The translations under genes were made by a program, and so were the position numbers. From CAYVQE01 sp964454005 (GTDB lineage Bacteria; Myxococcota; B64-G9): a DNA stretch of 64,000 bases. The notes under the pieces are model-generated. The model worked only from the letters and a program-made list of their open reading frames with translations, was not told where the DNA came from and did no database searches. The stretch is taken from NCBI GenBank assembly GCA_964454005.1, contig CAYVQE010000014.1, positions 9,575-73,574 of the forward strand, in the 5' to 3' direction. This document shows, one piece after another, positions 39,009 to 47,863 of the stretch. Within the stretch, counting starts at the first letter, position 1. Every line of letters starts with the position of its first letter.

Positions 39009-40001
39009 GTGGAAGCGAACCGCCATCGCCTTGCCGCATCCGCGCGACGCCCGGGACCGGGGCTGTTGCTGCTGGCCGGTCTGCTCTTGGCCGGCTGCGA
39101 GAGCAGCACCGACCTGCGCACCTTCTGCACCGGCGACGACGACTGTCCGCCCGGATACCGCTGCGACCGCGACAGCGGCCGCTGCCTGTGCGCCAGCGAC
39201 GAAGTCTGCGGGCCGGAGGAGTACTGCGCGCCGGACGGCATCTGCCGCCGCCGCATGGCCTGCGACACCAATCTGGATTGCCCCGAGGACACCTACTGCG
39301 ACACCACCACCGGCAACTGCATCGAGCTGGGCAAGTGCACTGATGACAAGCACTGCCCGCTGGGCCAGATCTGCACCCAGGCGTTCACCTGCGCCCCGGG
39401 CTGCCGCACGGCCGGCGACTGCCCGCTGGGCGAGATCTGCCTCGACGGCCAATGTGCGGCCGACCGCTGCGAGGATGAGAGCTACTGCGACATCGGCCAG
39501 CTATGCGATCCGGAGACCAAGACCTGCTACGACGACGACCGCGGCCCCTACTGCGCCTCGTGCAACTCGGCCACCATCTACGAGCCCCACTCCTGCGGCG
39601 CGGGGCCCAACTTCTGCCTGGTCAAAGGCGGCGACCTGAGCCTGCCGCCTTACTGCGGCGTGGACTGCTCCCGGGGACAGCCCTGCCCACAGGGTTATGA
39701 TTGTTTCTCGGTGCGAATCGTCTATACTAGTGACAATTGCCGCTCCGATGCGGAATGCGATTCGGGCAAGTGCCACATCAAGGAAGGTGACGAGCTTGGC
39801 TTCTGTCTATGCACCGCCGACGAGCAATGCCCCCAGGACTCCTGCGACGACTTCACCTTCGAGTGTCGCATCACCCGCAAGCCCTGCACGCCCGGTGGCA
39901 ACGAATGCGAGCGACCGATCTACTGTATCGACGGCTACTGCCACATCGGCTACAACTGCAAGCCGGTGGAGGGACTGCGCTGCGAGGATCTGATCCCATA
40001 G
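39009..40001 (+). CDS. Cysteine-rich lipoprotein, copy B of tandem pair
   Basis: 330 residues from GTG 39009, with GGAG eight bases upstream. Lipobox LLLAGC. The module order and many blocks match copy A (FCTGDDDCPPGYRC, CGPEEYCAPDGICRRR, DDKHCPLGQIC, GFCLCTADEQCPQDSC), with divergence mainly in the signal peptide and the middle. It follows copy A after 5 bases. Confidence 0.85.
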   Translation: MEANRHRLAASARRPGPGLLLLAGLLLAGCESSTDLRTFCTGDDDCPPGYRCDRDSGRCLCASDEVCGPEEYCAPDGICRRRMACDTNLDCPEDTYCDTTTGNCIELGKCTDDKHCPLGQICTQAFTCAPGCRTAGDCPLGEICLDGQCAADRCEDESYCDIGQLCDPETKTCYDDDRGPYCASCNSATIYEPHSCGAGPNFCLVKGGDLSLPPYCGVDCSRGQPCPQGYDCFSVRIVYTSDNCRSDAECDSGKCHIKEGDELGFCLCTADEQCPQDSCDDFTFECRITRKPCTPGGNECERPIYCIDGYCHIGYNCKPVEGLRCEDLIP

Positions 40002-40021
40002 GCCTCTGGCACCGAGCTTCG

Positions 40022-40831
40022 CTGAGCCGCTGGACGCTGCTCGCCTTGCTCCTGCTGCTGCCGGCCGGGCTGCGGGCCCAGTCCAGAGCCGATCGCTTGA
40101 TCGGCTACCTGGAGCACGAATCCTACAAGGTGCGGCTCAAGGCGGCCATTCAGATCGGAAAGTCCGGGATCAGCGCCGGGGCCCCGGCACTGCGCCGCGC
40201 GCTGTCCGACGAGAACACCACCGTACGCGCCGCCGCGGCCTACTCGCTGGGCCAGCTCGGCGATGCGGAATCGCGGCCGGCGCTGGTCGCGCTGCTCGAT
40301 GCCCCCCAGAGCCTGGTCTTCAAGGCGGCGTCCAAGGCGCTGGCGCTGATCGACCGGGCCGGTGGCGGCCAGCCGCGCTACCTGGTGGCGGTGGCCGAGC
40401 CGACGCTGCCGGGGGGCACGCGCCCCTTCGCCGCCAGCCGGCTGGCGAGGGTGCTCGCTGCCAGGCTGGAGGCCAGCAGCCTGACCGCGACCGCCGCCGG
40501 CGAACGGGATCGCATTTCGGGCCGCAAGCTCGCCCGCCACCTGAAGCTGCGCGGCCTGGCCGGGGTGGAGCTGCGGCCCAAGGTGCTCGAGCTGGCCGCC
40601 GTGGAGTCGACCGGCGCGACCAGCTTCAGCTGCCGCGTTAGCGTGATGGTGGTCGAGCTGGTGCGCCAGCGCATGGAATTCGCCGGCAAGGGCGAAGCCG
40701 CAGCCGATGTCGGCCAGACCGGCCTGGAGCCGGACACCAGCGACGATATCCTGGGACAGGTCTTGGACGCCTCGGTCGAGGCCGCCAGCGAAGAGGTGCT
40801 CGGCTACCTGCGCCGGCGCCGCGGCCCCTGA
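40022..40831 (+). CDS. HEAT-repeat periplasmic protein, start codon unclear
   Basis: About 270 residues. A signal peptide (SRWTLLALLLLLPAGLRAQ) is obvious, but no ATG, GTG or TTG lies in frame near it; CTG 40022 or ATA 39998 would be needed. Residues 25-100 are HEAT/PBS repeats (KVRLKAAIQIGKSG, TVRAAAAYSLGQLGD, SRPALVALL). The C-terminal half is a beta-rich module of unknown type. Last lipoprotein-cluster member before the HAMP gene. Confidence 0.68.
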   Translation: MSRWTLLALLLLLPAGLRAQSRADRLIGYLEHESYKVRLKAAIQIGKSGISAGAPALRRALSDENTTVRAAAAYSLGQLGDAESRPALVALLDAPQSLVFKAASKALALIDRAGGGQPRYLVAVAEPTLPGGTRPFAASRLARVLAARLEASSLTATAAGERDRISGRKLARHLKLRGLAGVELRPKVLELAAVESTGATSFSCRVSVMVVELVRQRMEFAGKGEAAADVGQTGLEPDTSDDILGQVLDASVEAASEEVLGYLRRRRGP

Positions 40832-40862
40832 GGACGATCCGCGAGACCCGGAGGGAAGACCG

Positions 40863-41498
40863 ATGAGCGAAGGCCAAGCGAACGGCAAGCGGAGCCGCAA
40901 GATCCGCAACTTCCTGCTGGACAAGCGATTCCAGCTCAAATACACCCTGGCCGTGGTCGTCATCTCGACCGTCATCGCCCTGGTGCTGGGGGCCTTTCTG
41001 TACGAGACCCAACAGGAGGTCTTCGAGGCCAACCGCGAGAACTCGCAGCTGCTGGTGCTGGACGACCCGGAGATGAACCAGGCCATGCAGGCCGAGCTGG
41101 CCAAGGCAGACGCCGCGATCGCGCAGCGCAACCAGAAGCTCTTGCTGACGCTGGTGCTGTCGCTGGGGGGCTTGGTGCTGCTGCTGACCCTGCTGGGCAT
41201 CGTGGCCACGCACAAGATAGCCGGGCCGGCCTACGCCATGCGCCGCGTCATGTCGCAAATCGCCGACGGCCGGCATCCCCACCTGCGCAAGCTGCGCCGC
41301 GGCGACGAGTTGGCCGCGGTGGCCATGGAGCTGCACCGCATGGCCAACAACCTGCGCCAGCGCGAGGAGCAGGAGCTGACCGCGCTGCGCGAGGCCGGCG
41401 AGAAGCTGGCCGGGGTCGAAGGCGTCCCGGCCGAGACCCTCGAACGGCTGCGGGCGATGGCCGCCGAGAAGGAGCAGCGGCTCGGCACCGAAGACTGA
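40863..41498 (+). CDS. Two-TM HAMP-domain membrane protein
   Basis: 211 residues, ATG 40863 behind GGAGGG. One TM at about 28-48 (LAVVVISTVIALVLGAFLY), a periplasmic segment, a second TM (LLTLVLSLGGLVLLLTLLG), then a HAMP linker (THKIAGPAYAMRR, DELAAVAMEL) and a coiled coil. There is no kinase, cyclase or methyl-accepting output domain, so it may signal through a partner or only form a structural dimer. Same strand as the lipoprotein cluster. Confidence 0.82.
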   Translation: MSEGQANGKRSRKIRNFLLDKRFQLKYTLAVVVISTVIALVLGAFLYETQQEVFEANRENSQLLVLDDPEMNQAMQAELAKADAAIAQRNQKLLLTLVLSLGGLVLLLTLLGIVATHKIAGPAYAMRRVMSQIADGRHPHLRKLRRGDELAAVAMELHRMANNLRQREEQELTALREAGEKLAGVEGVPAETLERLRAMAAEKEQRLGTED

Positions 41499-41516
41499 GC
41501 GCAGCCCGAATCGCCC

Positions 41517-43316
41517 GTGTCCCCGCTGCCGCCCCACCTGCTCGCCACCGCCGATGAGCTGCGCGCCCGCGGCTGGAAACAGATCGACGTCCTGCTGGTC
41601 ACCGGCGATGCCCACGTCGACCACCCCAGCTTTCCGGCCGCCCAGATAGGCCGCTGGCTCGAGGCCCAGGGGCACCGGGTGGCGGTGCTGGCCCGACCGG
41701 CCCCCGACGATGTGGCCGCCATGCGCGCGCTGGGCGAACCGCGGTTGTTCGTCGGGGTGACGGCCGGCGCCCTGGACTCGATGGTGGCCAACACCACCGC
41801 CCTGCGGCGGCGGCGCTCCGACGATGCCTATGCCCCGGACGGCCGCGCCGGCCGGCGGCCCGACCGCGCCTTGACCGCCTACTGCCAGCTCGCCCACCGA
41901 GCCTTCGGCAAGCGGGTGCTGGTGGTCGGCGGCGGGATCGAGGCCAGCCTGCGGCGCTTCGCCCACTACGACTACTGGGCCGACGCCTACCGGCGGCCGC
42001 TGCTGATGGACTGCGGGGCCGACGTGTTGATCTGGGGCATGGGCGAGGCGCCGGCGGCCGAACTGGCCCGGCGACTCGACGCGCTCGAACCGGCGGCGCG
42101 CGCCGATCCCGGGCGCCGGTTGGCGGCCATCCACGATGTGCCCGGGCTGGTCTACCGGATCCCGGCCGGCCGACCGGCCCCGCCCGATCACCACCGCCTG
42201 CCCACAGCCGAAGCGGTGGCCGGCGGCGGCGACGCCTGCCTGGAGGCCTTCCGCACCCAGCAGCGCCAGCAGCACCGCGGTTTGACCCAGCGGTCCGGCG
42301 GCATGCGAGTGGTCGCCAACCCGCCGCCGGCGGTCGACGGCGCGGCGCTCGATCGCTTCGCGGCGCTGGCCTTCCGCCGCCAGGTCCACCCGATCCACGG
42401 CGGCCGGCCGGTGCCCGCGCTGGAGCAGGTGCGCTTCGCCGTCAGCAGCCACCGCGGCTGCTTCGGCGGCTGCACCTTCTGCGCCATCGCCGCCCACCAG
42501 GGACGCGACGTGGTCAGCCGCTCGTACCGCTCAGTGCTCGCTGAGGTGGACGCCATCGCCGCCCACCCGGATTTCCGGGGCACGGTGACCGACATCGGTG
42601 GTCCGACCGCCAACATGTGGGGGCTGACCTGCGGCCGCGCCAGCTCCTGCCAGCGCGGCTCCTGTCTATGGCCCGACCGCTGCCGCCATCTGGGCGGTGA
42701 CCAGGCGGACTATCTGGCGCTGCTGCGCGCCGCGGCCGCCCGTACCGGCGTGCGCCGGGTCTTCGTCACCACCGGGCTGCGGCTCGACCTGGCCCTGGAG
42801 TGTCCCGAGCTGCTGGCCGGACTGGCCGCCGACCACACCTCGGGCTTGCTCAAGGTGGCGCCCGAGCACCTGGTGGATCACGTGTTGCAGCGGATGCACA
42901 AGCCGGCCGGCGATCAGCTCGCCCGCTTTTTGGACGCCTTCGCCGATCACTGCCGGGCCGGCGTCCGGCGGCAATTCGTGCTGCCCTACTTCATGGCCGC
43001 CCACCCCGGCTGTCGCCTGGAGGACATGTTACCGGTGGCCCTGTTCCTGCGCCGCCGCCGGCTGCGCGTCGAGCAGGTGCAGATCTTCACCCCCACCCCG
43101 GGCACCGCCGCCAGCGTGATGTACGCCACCGGCCGCGACCCGACCGATGGTCGAGCGGTGTTCGTCGAGCGCAGAGACGCCGGCAAGCGGCTGCAAAAAG
43201 CGCTGCTGCTGTCGCACCTGCCGCAGCAGGCCGCCGCGGTGCGCCGCGCGCTGCAGCAGCTCGGCCGGCTGGACTTGCTGGATCGGCTGTCCCCGGCGCC
43301 GCGCCGCGGCCGCTGA
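41517..43316 (+). CDS. YgiQ-family radical SAM protein (UPF0313)
   Basis: 599 residues, start GTG 41517. The N-terminal B12-binding-like region is recognisable from DVLLVTGDAHVDHPS. The radical SAM CxxxCxxC is HRGCFGGCTFC at about residues 317-324. The pattern GPTANMWGLTC with a further cysteine cluster and the GTAASVMYATG C-terminal block is typical of YgiQ. Its substrate is not known. Confidence 0.92.
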   Translation: MSPLPPHLLATADELRARGWKQIDVLLVTGDAHVDHPSFPAAQIGRWLEAQGHRVAVLARPAPDDVAAMRALGEPRLFVGVTAGALDSMVANTTALRRRRSDDAYAPDGRAGRRPDRALTAYCQLAHRAFGKRVLVVGGGIEASLRRFAHYDYWADAYRRPLLMDCGADVLIWGMGEAPAAELARRLDALEPAARADPGRRLAAIHDVPGLVYRIPAGRPAPPDHHRLPTAEAVAGGGDACLEAFRTQQRQQHRGLTQRSGGMRVVANPPPAVDGAALDRFAALAFRRQVHPIHGGRPVPALEQVRFAVSSHRGCFGGCTFCAIAAHQGRDVVSRSYRSVLAEVDAIAAHPDFRGTVTDIGGPTANMWGLTCGRASSCQRGSCLWPDRCRHLGGDQADYLALLRAAAARTGVRRVFVTTGLRLDLALECPELLAGLAADHTSGLLKVAPEHLVDHVLQRMHKPAGDQLARFLDAFADHCRAGVRRQFVLPYFMAAHPGCRLEDMLPVALFLRRRRLRVEQVQIFTPTPGTAASVMYATGRDPTDGRAVFVERRDAGKRLQKALLLSHLPQQAAAVRRALQQLGRLDLLDRLSPAPRRGR

Positions 43317-43328
43317 CCGCTCTTGGGG

Positions 43329-44150
43329 TTATTGGCCGCTGAGGAACTGCAGCGCCTCGCCGACCTGCTTCATTTGCTCAGGGCAGCGCTTACCGAAATC
43401 CATCAGGGTAGGGGTCGACTTTTTCAACAAGGCCTGGATGTCGTCGCGCATCTCGGCCATGAATGCCTTCTTCTCGGCCTGGCTCATCGATTCGTCGAGA
43501 CGCTTCGACTTGTGCAACAGCTCGCGTAGCTGCTCGGCGTGCTGGTCGGCGTACTGCTGGACCGCATCGGCGGCGCGCTGGCAATCCTCGTACTCGGCCA
43601 GCAAGGCGAAGATGGCATCCAGATGGTGCAGCAGCTGATCGGCCAGCATCTTCGGCGTCTGCTCGGCGCCGAGTTCGATCAGCAACGACCGCATGTCGGC
43701 ATCGCCGGCGGCGGCCGCCAGCGGCAGGGTGCCTTCGGCGCCGGCCGCGTCGGGGTCGGCGCCGCGCTCGACCAGCAGCCCGACCACGCTGCGGTGGCCG
43801 CCGCGAACCGCCGGCAACAGCCCCGGCTGCGGCTCGGCGCCGGCTGCCAGCAGTAGCTCGACCACCGCCCGATGGCCCTCGGCCGCCGCCGCCGCCAACG
43901 GGCCGGCCCCGGCGGCCGCGCCTTGCTCGAGCAGCAGCCGCACCGCCTCGCGCTGTCCGGCCCGGCTGGCCGCGGTCAGGGCGGTCCGGCCCTCCGGCCC
44001 GGCCTGGGCCACATCGCTGCCGTGGTGGAAGTGGGCCTCGAGCTGGCCCACGTCGCCCTGGCGGGCGGCCTGGTGCAGCGTCAGGTTCGGCTTGGCCGGG
44101 GCACAGGCGATGCCGGCGGCGGCCAGCACGATCCAGATCACACGGTTCAT
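43329..44150 (-). CDS. Ankyrin-repeat lipoprotein
   Basis: 273 residues; ATG 44150 with GGGAGCG. Lipobox AAAGIAC. Residues 25-150 are four to five ankyrin repeats (GRTALTAASRAGQREAVRLL, GHRAVVELLLAAGAEP, GHRSVVGLLVERGADP). The C-terminal half is a helical, charged region without a known domain. Ankyrin repeats usually mediate protein binding. Divergent from the AgmX-like gene. Confidence 0.84.
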   Translation of the reverse strand: MNRVIWIVLAAAGIACAPAKPNLTLHQAARQGDVGQLEAHFHHGSDVAQAGPEGRTALTAASRAGQREAVRLLLEQGAAAGAGPLAAAAAEGHRAVVELLLAAGAEPQPGLLPAVRGGHRSVVGLLVERGADPDAAGAEGTLPLAAAAGDADMRSLLIELGAEQTPKMLADQLLHHLDAIFALLAEYEDCQRAADAVQQYADQHAEQLRELLHKSKRLDESMSQAEKKAFMAEMRDDIQALLKKSTPTLMDFGKRCPEQMKQVGEALQFLSGQ

Positions 44151-44361
44151 ATTCGCTCCCAGCGGCCCGACGGCCACGTCACGCGGGTTCGACACGATTT
44201 CGGCGATGATACCGAGCCGTAGCTCGATTGTCCAATCGGATCCAGGATCCAAGCGACGTCCGCACCGGGTGGCATTTGCATTCGCTGCCGCGGTATTCGA
44301 TGATCCGGCAGTGAGATCGACGCATTTTTCCGTCGACACCCTCGAACCGAGGAGGTCCAGC

Positions 44362-47300
44362 ATGATCAGCGGGTGGCGGGCGTGGACCGCGGGAGCAATC
44401 TGCTTGTTGACCCTGATCGGCTGTACCAAACGGGGTCCGGATCCGGCCACGTTGAAAATGCTGCGCGGGGCCGGCGATGGGGCCTGTCTGACCGCAGTGC
44501 TGCGGCCCGAGCGCTGGGACGAAGCCGCCGCCACGCTGCGGCCGCTGCTGGCCGCTGTCGAGCAGCCAGCCCTGCAGGCGGTGCTGGACGCCGCGGATCC
44601 CTACGCCGCCTTCCGGGCGCTGGTGCAACACACGGCGCCGCAGGAAGAGCTGCCGGCCGCGCTGGCCGGCTGGGATCAGAAGCGGCCGCTGGTGGCCGCC
44701 CTGTTCATCCCCCAGCTCAACGATCTGGTGCTGGCGGCCCGATCGGTGCTGCCGGTCACCTTCGAACGCATCCGCAAAGAAGGCGTTCCACCGCAGCGCC
44801 ACCGGATGCTGATTCCGGCGAGCGACAGCCGGGCGCTGGCCGAATCCGTGCTGTCCGTGCTCGAGGCGGCCGGCTTCGAGCGCCTGGGACGGGATGGTCA
44901 GCCGGACGCCGCTTCGGATCTGCGCCTGGCCGCCCCGGACGGCCGTCTGCTGCTGGTGCTGGTGGCCGAGCCAAAGTGGGTTCGCATCGAGCTGGCCTAC
45001 GACGAATTCGGCTTCATCGCCGCGAAGAAGCGACGCCTGGCGCTTTTCGCGCAGATGGCCCAGGCGCCACCGGCGCCGCAGGACCACTTCGACAGCCCGG
45101 CCTGGCGGCTGGCGGCGGCCGGCGGCCAGCTGGCGGCGTTGCACGTGCGGCCCTGGAAGCTGCGCGACCTGGCCAGCCAGATCGGCGCCGGCCAGCTGGT
45201 CCAGGCGGTGCTGATGGCCGATGCCGCCCACCAGCAGATGCTGATGGCCCGCGGCTTGTCCGAGGTGGCCAACGGCAGCCTGTTGATGTCGCCCGAGGGC
45301 GCCGAGATCGAGGATCTGGCCGTGGCCTGGGACCTGGACGGCGGCCTGCGCGCGCTGGCCGCGGCCAGCCTCAGCGAGCACGGCTGGCAGGTCTGGCGCG
45401 CCGGGCTGCAGGCCGGCCGGCTGCCGCCCATGCCGGCGACCGACGATGCGCTGGCCTGGATGTGGTCGCGTACCGACCTCAACACCCTGCTGAGCGCCGC
45501 CGGCAGCCTGCCGGCGCTGGCCCAGGCCCGCAAGCCCAGGGAGGCGCTGCAGGCGATCCAGGAATGCGGCTTCTTCTGCCCGCTGCACATGCTGCTGCGC
45601 GCCCCGCTGGGCGCCGGCCGCACGGCGCTGGACTTCGTGCCGGTCGACCTGTCGCAGAAGCTGCCCCGCGGCATGAGCCTGGCGCTGCTGGACATCCACC
45701 CCGGCGAGCCGAGCCGGCCGCTCAGCGCCGCCGTCGCCGCGCTGATGCGGCCGGGCTTCAACACCCAGCCGCTGCGGGCCGTTCTCGGCGAACTCGAGCG
45801 CGAGCTGCTGCACGGCGCCCGCTTCGACCTGCGCTCCGGGGCCCGCGGCCAGGACGAGCTGGTCAGCCTGACGCTGGGCGTGGACCCCGATCAGGCCTTC
45901 GCCTCCAGCCCCGACGCCGCGGACGATGTCCTGGCCGCGGGCCGCATCGACCTGCAGCGCTTGATCGCCGCCACCGGGCTGCAGCCGAAGATCGCCGCCC
46001 AGGCCCCGCCGGCCGCCGCCGCGCTGCAGCGGCTCGGCACCTGGCGCTGGCGCAGCCGGCTGGTCGAGCGGGCCCTCATCGGCGAGAGCCTGCTCGAACT
46101 CGACCCGCAGCGCGAGCCGGCCGCATGGACCGACAGCGACGCGCTGGCCACCGCCGCGTGGCACAACGGCGCCCCGCCGCCCGAGCTGAGCCGCGGCCAG
46201 CGCTGCCTGCGGCGGGTCACCCGCGGCATGGTCCAGGCCTTCCGCGCCCTGGCCGCGGTGGCGCCGGATCAGCGTGAGCTGCTGCTGGCCGAGGCCATCG
46301 AAGAGATACAGGACGATCTGGCCTGCGCCGCAGAAGAAGGAGACACCCGCCAGCGGGCCGAGCGCAGCCGCGAGGTGATGGCGCTGTTTCTGGCCGAGCG
46401 CTTGACCGCCAGCTTCCACCGCCAGGCGGCGCTCGAGGTGCTGGACCGGGCCTGCGAGCAAGGCCACCAGCGCGCCTGCCGGCAAGCCGAACGGGTACGC
46501 GCCACCCCGCAGGTGGAGCTGGCCCGGGCCCATGCGCCCTGCAGTCGGGGTACCGGCTGGGGCCAGCCCCTGGTGCGCATCGCCGCGGCCTCGACCGCCG
46601 AGGACTTGACCGAACGGCTGCGGCGATCGCCCAGCGGCCGGGCGCCGGCCCTGGCCATCGACGCTCAGACGCCGTGGCGCAAGGTCCAGCCAGCGCTGGC
46701 CGCGCTGGCTGAAAGCGGCGTGGCCGAGGTCGGCCTTCTGGTCGACACCGAGCGCGGCGGCCCGGGGCTGCTCACCCTGCGACAGGCCGGCGTCGAGCCC
46801 CGCCCCCGCCCGGCCGGCGCCCCGGACATCCCCGATCGCTTCGAGCGGCTGCGCATCGATCAACTCGAACACGACCGCAAGCCCTTCCCGCTGCTGTTCT
46901 CGGTCGAGCCCGAGCGGGTGCGGCTGCTGGCCGGAGGCCGGGTCATCGCGCTGCCGCAGAGGCCCAAATGCGAACCCGGCGAGATATGCAGCGACCTCGA
47001 CCACCTGGCGGAGCTGCTGCAACGGCTCGACGCCGAACACGGCGAGAGCCTGCAGCTCAAGCTGATCATCGACCCCGCCATCCCCTTCGCCGCCGTAGCC
47101 CGGGTGCTGGGCTCGCTGCTGTGCAGCGGGAAGCGACGGCGCTACGGCCTGGTGCCCATGCGCCCGGTCGAGCTGCTGCCGGCCGCAGCGGCCGAGGCCT
47201 TCGACCAGGCCCCGGCCGCGCCCCCAAAAGCAGACGAGGGCCGGGTGGAGGTGAAGGCCACGGACTCCGACAAACGCAGCGGTTTGCTCAAGCTGCTCGG

Positions 47301-47799
47301 CACCACCCCGGGCCAGGGGCGCGTCACCGACGTGTTCGCGGCCGGCGAGCCCCCCGAAGGCGCCCTGGACGACGCCCTTTCGGAAATGGACGGCGCGGCC
47401 GTGGGCCGGGTCGGCGTGGGCGGACTGGGCACTGCGGGCAGCGGCAAGAAATCCGCCGCGGGCGGCGGGAAGATACGCGTCGAGCAAGGCAAGCCGGCGG
47501 TCATGGGCTGCATGTCCAAGGAAATCATCCGCCGCGTCATCCGCAAACACCGCAACGAGATGCGCTACTGCTACGAGAAGCACCTGCTGGCCGAGCCCAA
47601 GCTGTCCGGCAAGGCGACGCTCAAGTTCGTCATCGGCACCACCGGCAAGGTACAATCGGCTGAGATACAGTCGAGCAGCCTGGGCAACCAGTCCCTGGAG
47701 AAGTGCGTGCTGTCCGCCATCCGGCGCTGGACCTTCCCGGCCCCAGACGGCGGCATCGTCGTCGTGCACTACCCCTTCATCTTCCGACCAGCCGACTGA
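44362..47799 (+). CDS. Large lipoprotein with AgmX/TonB-like C-terminal domain
   Basis: 1145 residues, ATG 44362 after GAGGAGG. Lipobox TLIGC. The bulk is a long alpha/beta region without recognised motif, ending in a Gly/Ser-rich linker. The last 95 residues (CMSKEIIRRVIRKHRNEMRYC, KATLKFVIGTTGKV, CVLSAIRRWTFPAP) match the AgmX/PglI C-terminal domain, related to TonB and frequent in Myxococcota gliding and envelope proteins. Envelope force transfer or binding is inferred. Confidence 0.82.
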   Translation: MISGWRAWTAGAICLLTLIGCTKRGPDPATLKMLRGAGDGACLTAVLRPERWDEAAATLRPLLAAVEQPALQAVLDAADPYAAFRALVQHTAPQEELPAALAGWDQKRPLVAALFIPQLNDLVLAARSVLPVTFERIRKEGVPPQRHRMLIPASDSRALAESVLSVLEAAGFERLGRDGQPDAASDLRLAAPDGRLLLVLVAEPKWVRIELAYDEFGFIAAKKRRLALFAQMAQAPPAPQDHFDSPAWRLAAAGGQLAALHVRPWKLRDLASQIGAGQLVQAVLMADAAHQQMLMARGLSEVANGSLLMSPEGAEIEDLAVAWDLDGGLRALAAASLSEHGWQVWRAGLQAGRLPPMPATDDALAWMWSRTDLNTLLSAAGSLPALAQARKPREALQAIQECGFFCPLHMLLRAPLGAGRTALDFVPVDLSQKLPRGMSLALLDIHPGEPSRPLSAAVAALMRPGFNTQPLRAVLGELERELLHGARFDLRSGARGQDELVSLTLGVDPDQAFASSPDAADDVLAAGRIDLQRLIAATGLQPKIAAQAPPAAAALQRLGTWRWRSRLVERALIGESLLELDPQREPAAWTDSDALATAAWHNGAPPPELSRGQRCLRRVTRGMVQAFRALAAVAPDQRELLLAEAIEEIQDDLACAAEEGDTRQRAERSREVMALFLAERLTASFHRQAALEVLDRACEQGHQRACRQAERVRATPQVELARAHAPCSRGTGWGQPLVRIAAASTAEDLTERLRRSPSGRAPALAIDAQTPWRKVQPALAALAESGVAEVGLLVDTERGGPGLLTLRQAGVEPRPRPAGAPDIPDRFERLRIDQLEHDRKPFPLLFSVEPERVRLLAGGRVIALPQRPKCEPGEICSDLDHLAELLQRLDAEHGESLQLKLIIDPAIPFAAVARVLGSLLCSGKRRRYGLVPMRPVELLPAAAAEAFDQAPAAPPKADEGRVEVKATDSDKRSGLLKLLGTTPGQGRVTDVFAAGEPPEGALDDALSEMDGAAVGRVGVGGLGTAGSGKKSAAGGGKIRVEQGKPAVMGCMSKEIIRRVIRKHRNEMRYCYEKHLLAEPKLSGKATLKFVIGTTGKVQSAEIQSSSLGNQSLEKCVLSAIRRWTFPAPDGGIVVVHYPFIFRPAD

Positions 47800-47826
47800 C
47801 TGGCGAAATACGCACCGCCGCTGGCA

Positions 47827-47855
47827 TTGATCCGAATCCGCGCGGCCGGTATGCT
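47827..47855 (+). promoter_or_regulatory. Promoter for DAC gene, leaderless
   Basis: -35 TTGATC, 17-base spacer, -10 TATGCT ending at 47855, with the ATG 9 bases later and no ribosome binding site. Confidence 0.55.
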
Positions 47856-47863
47856 GCCTGGCC

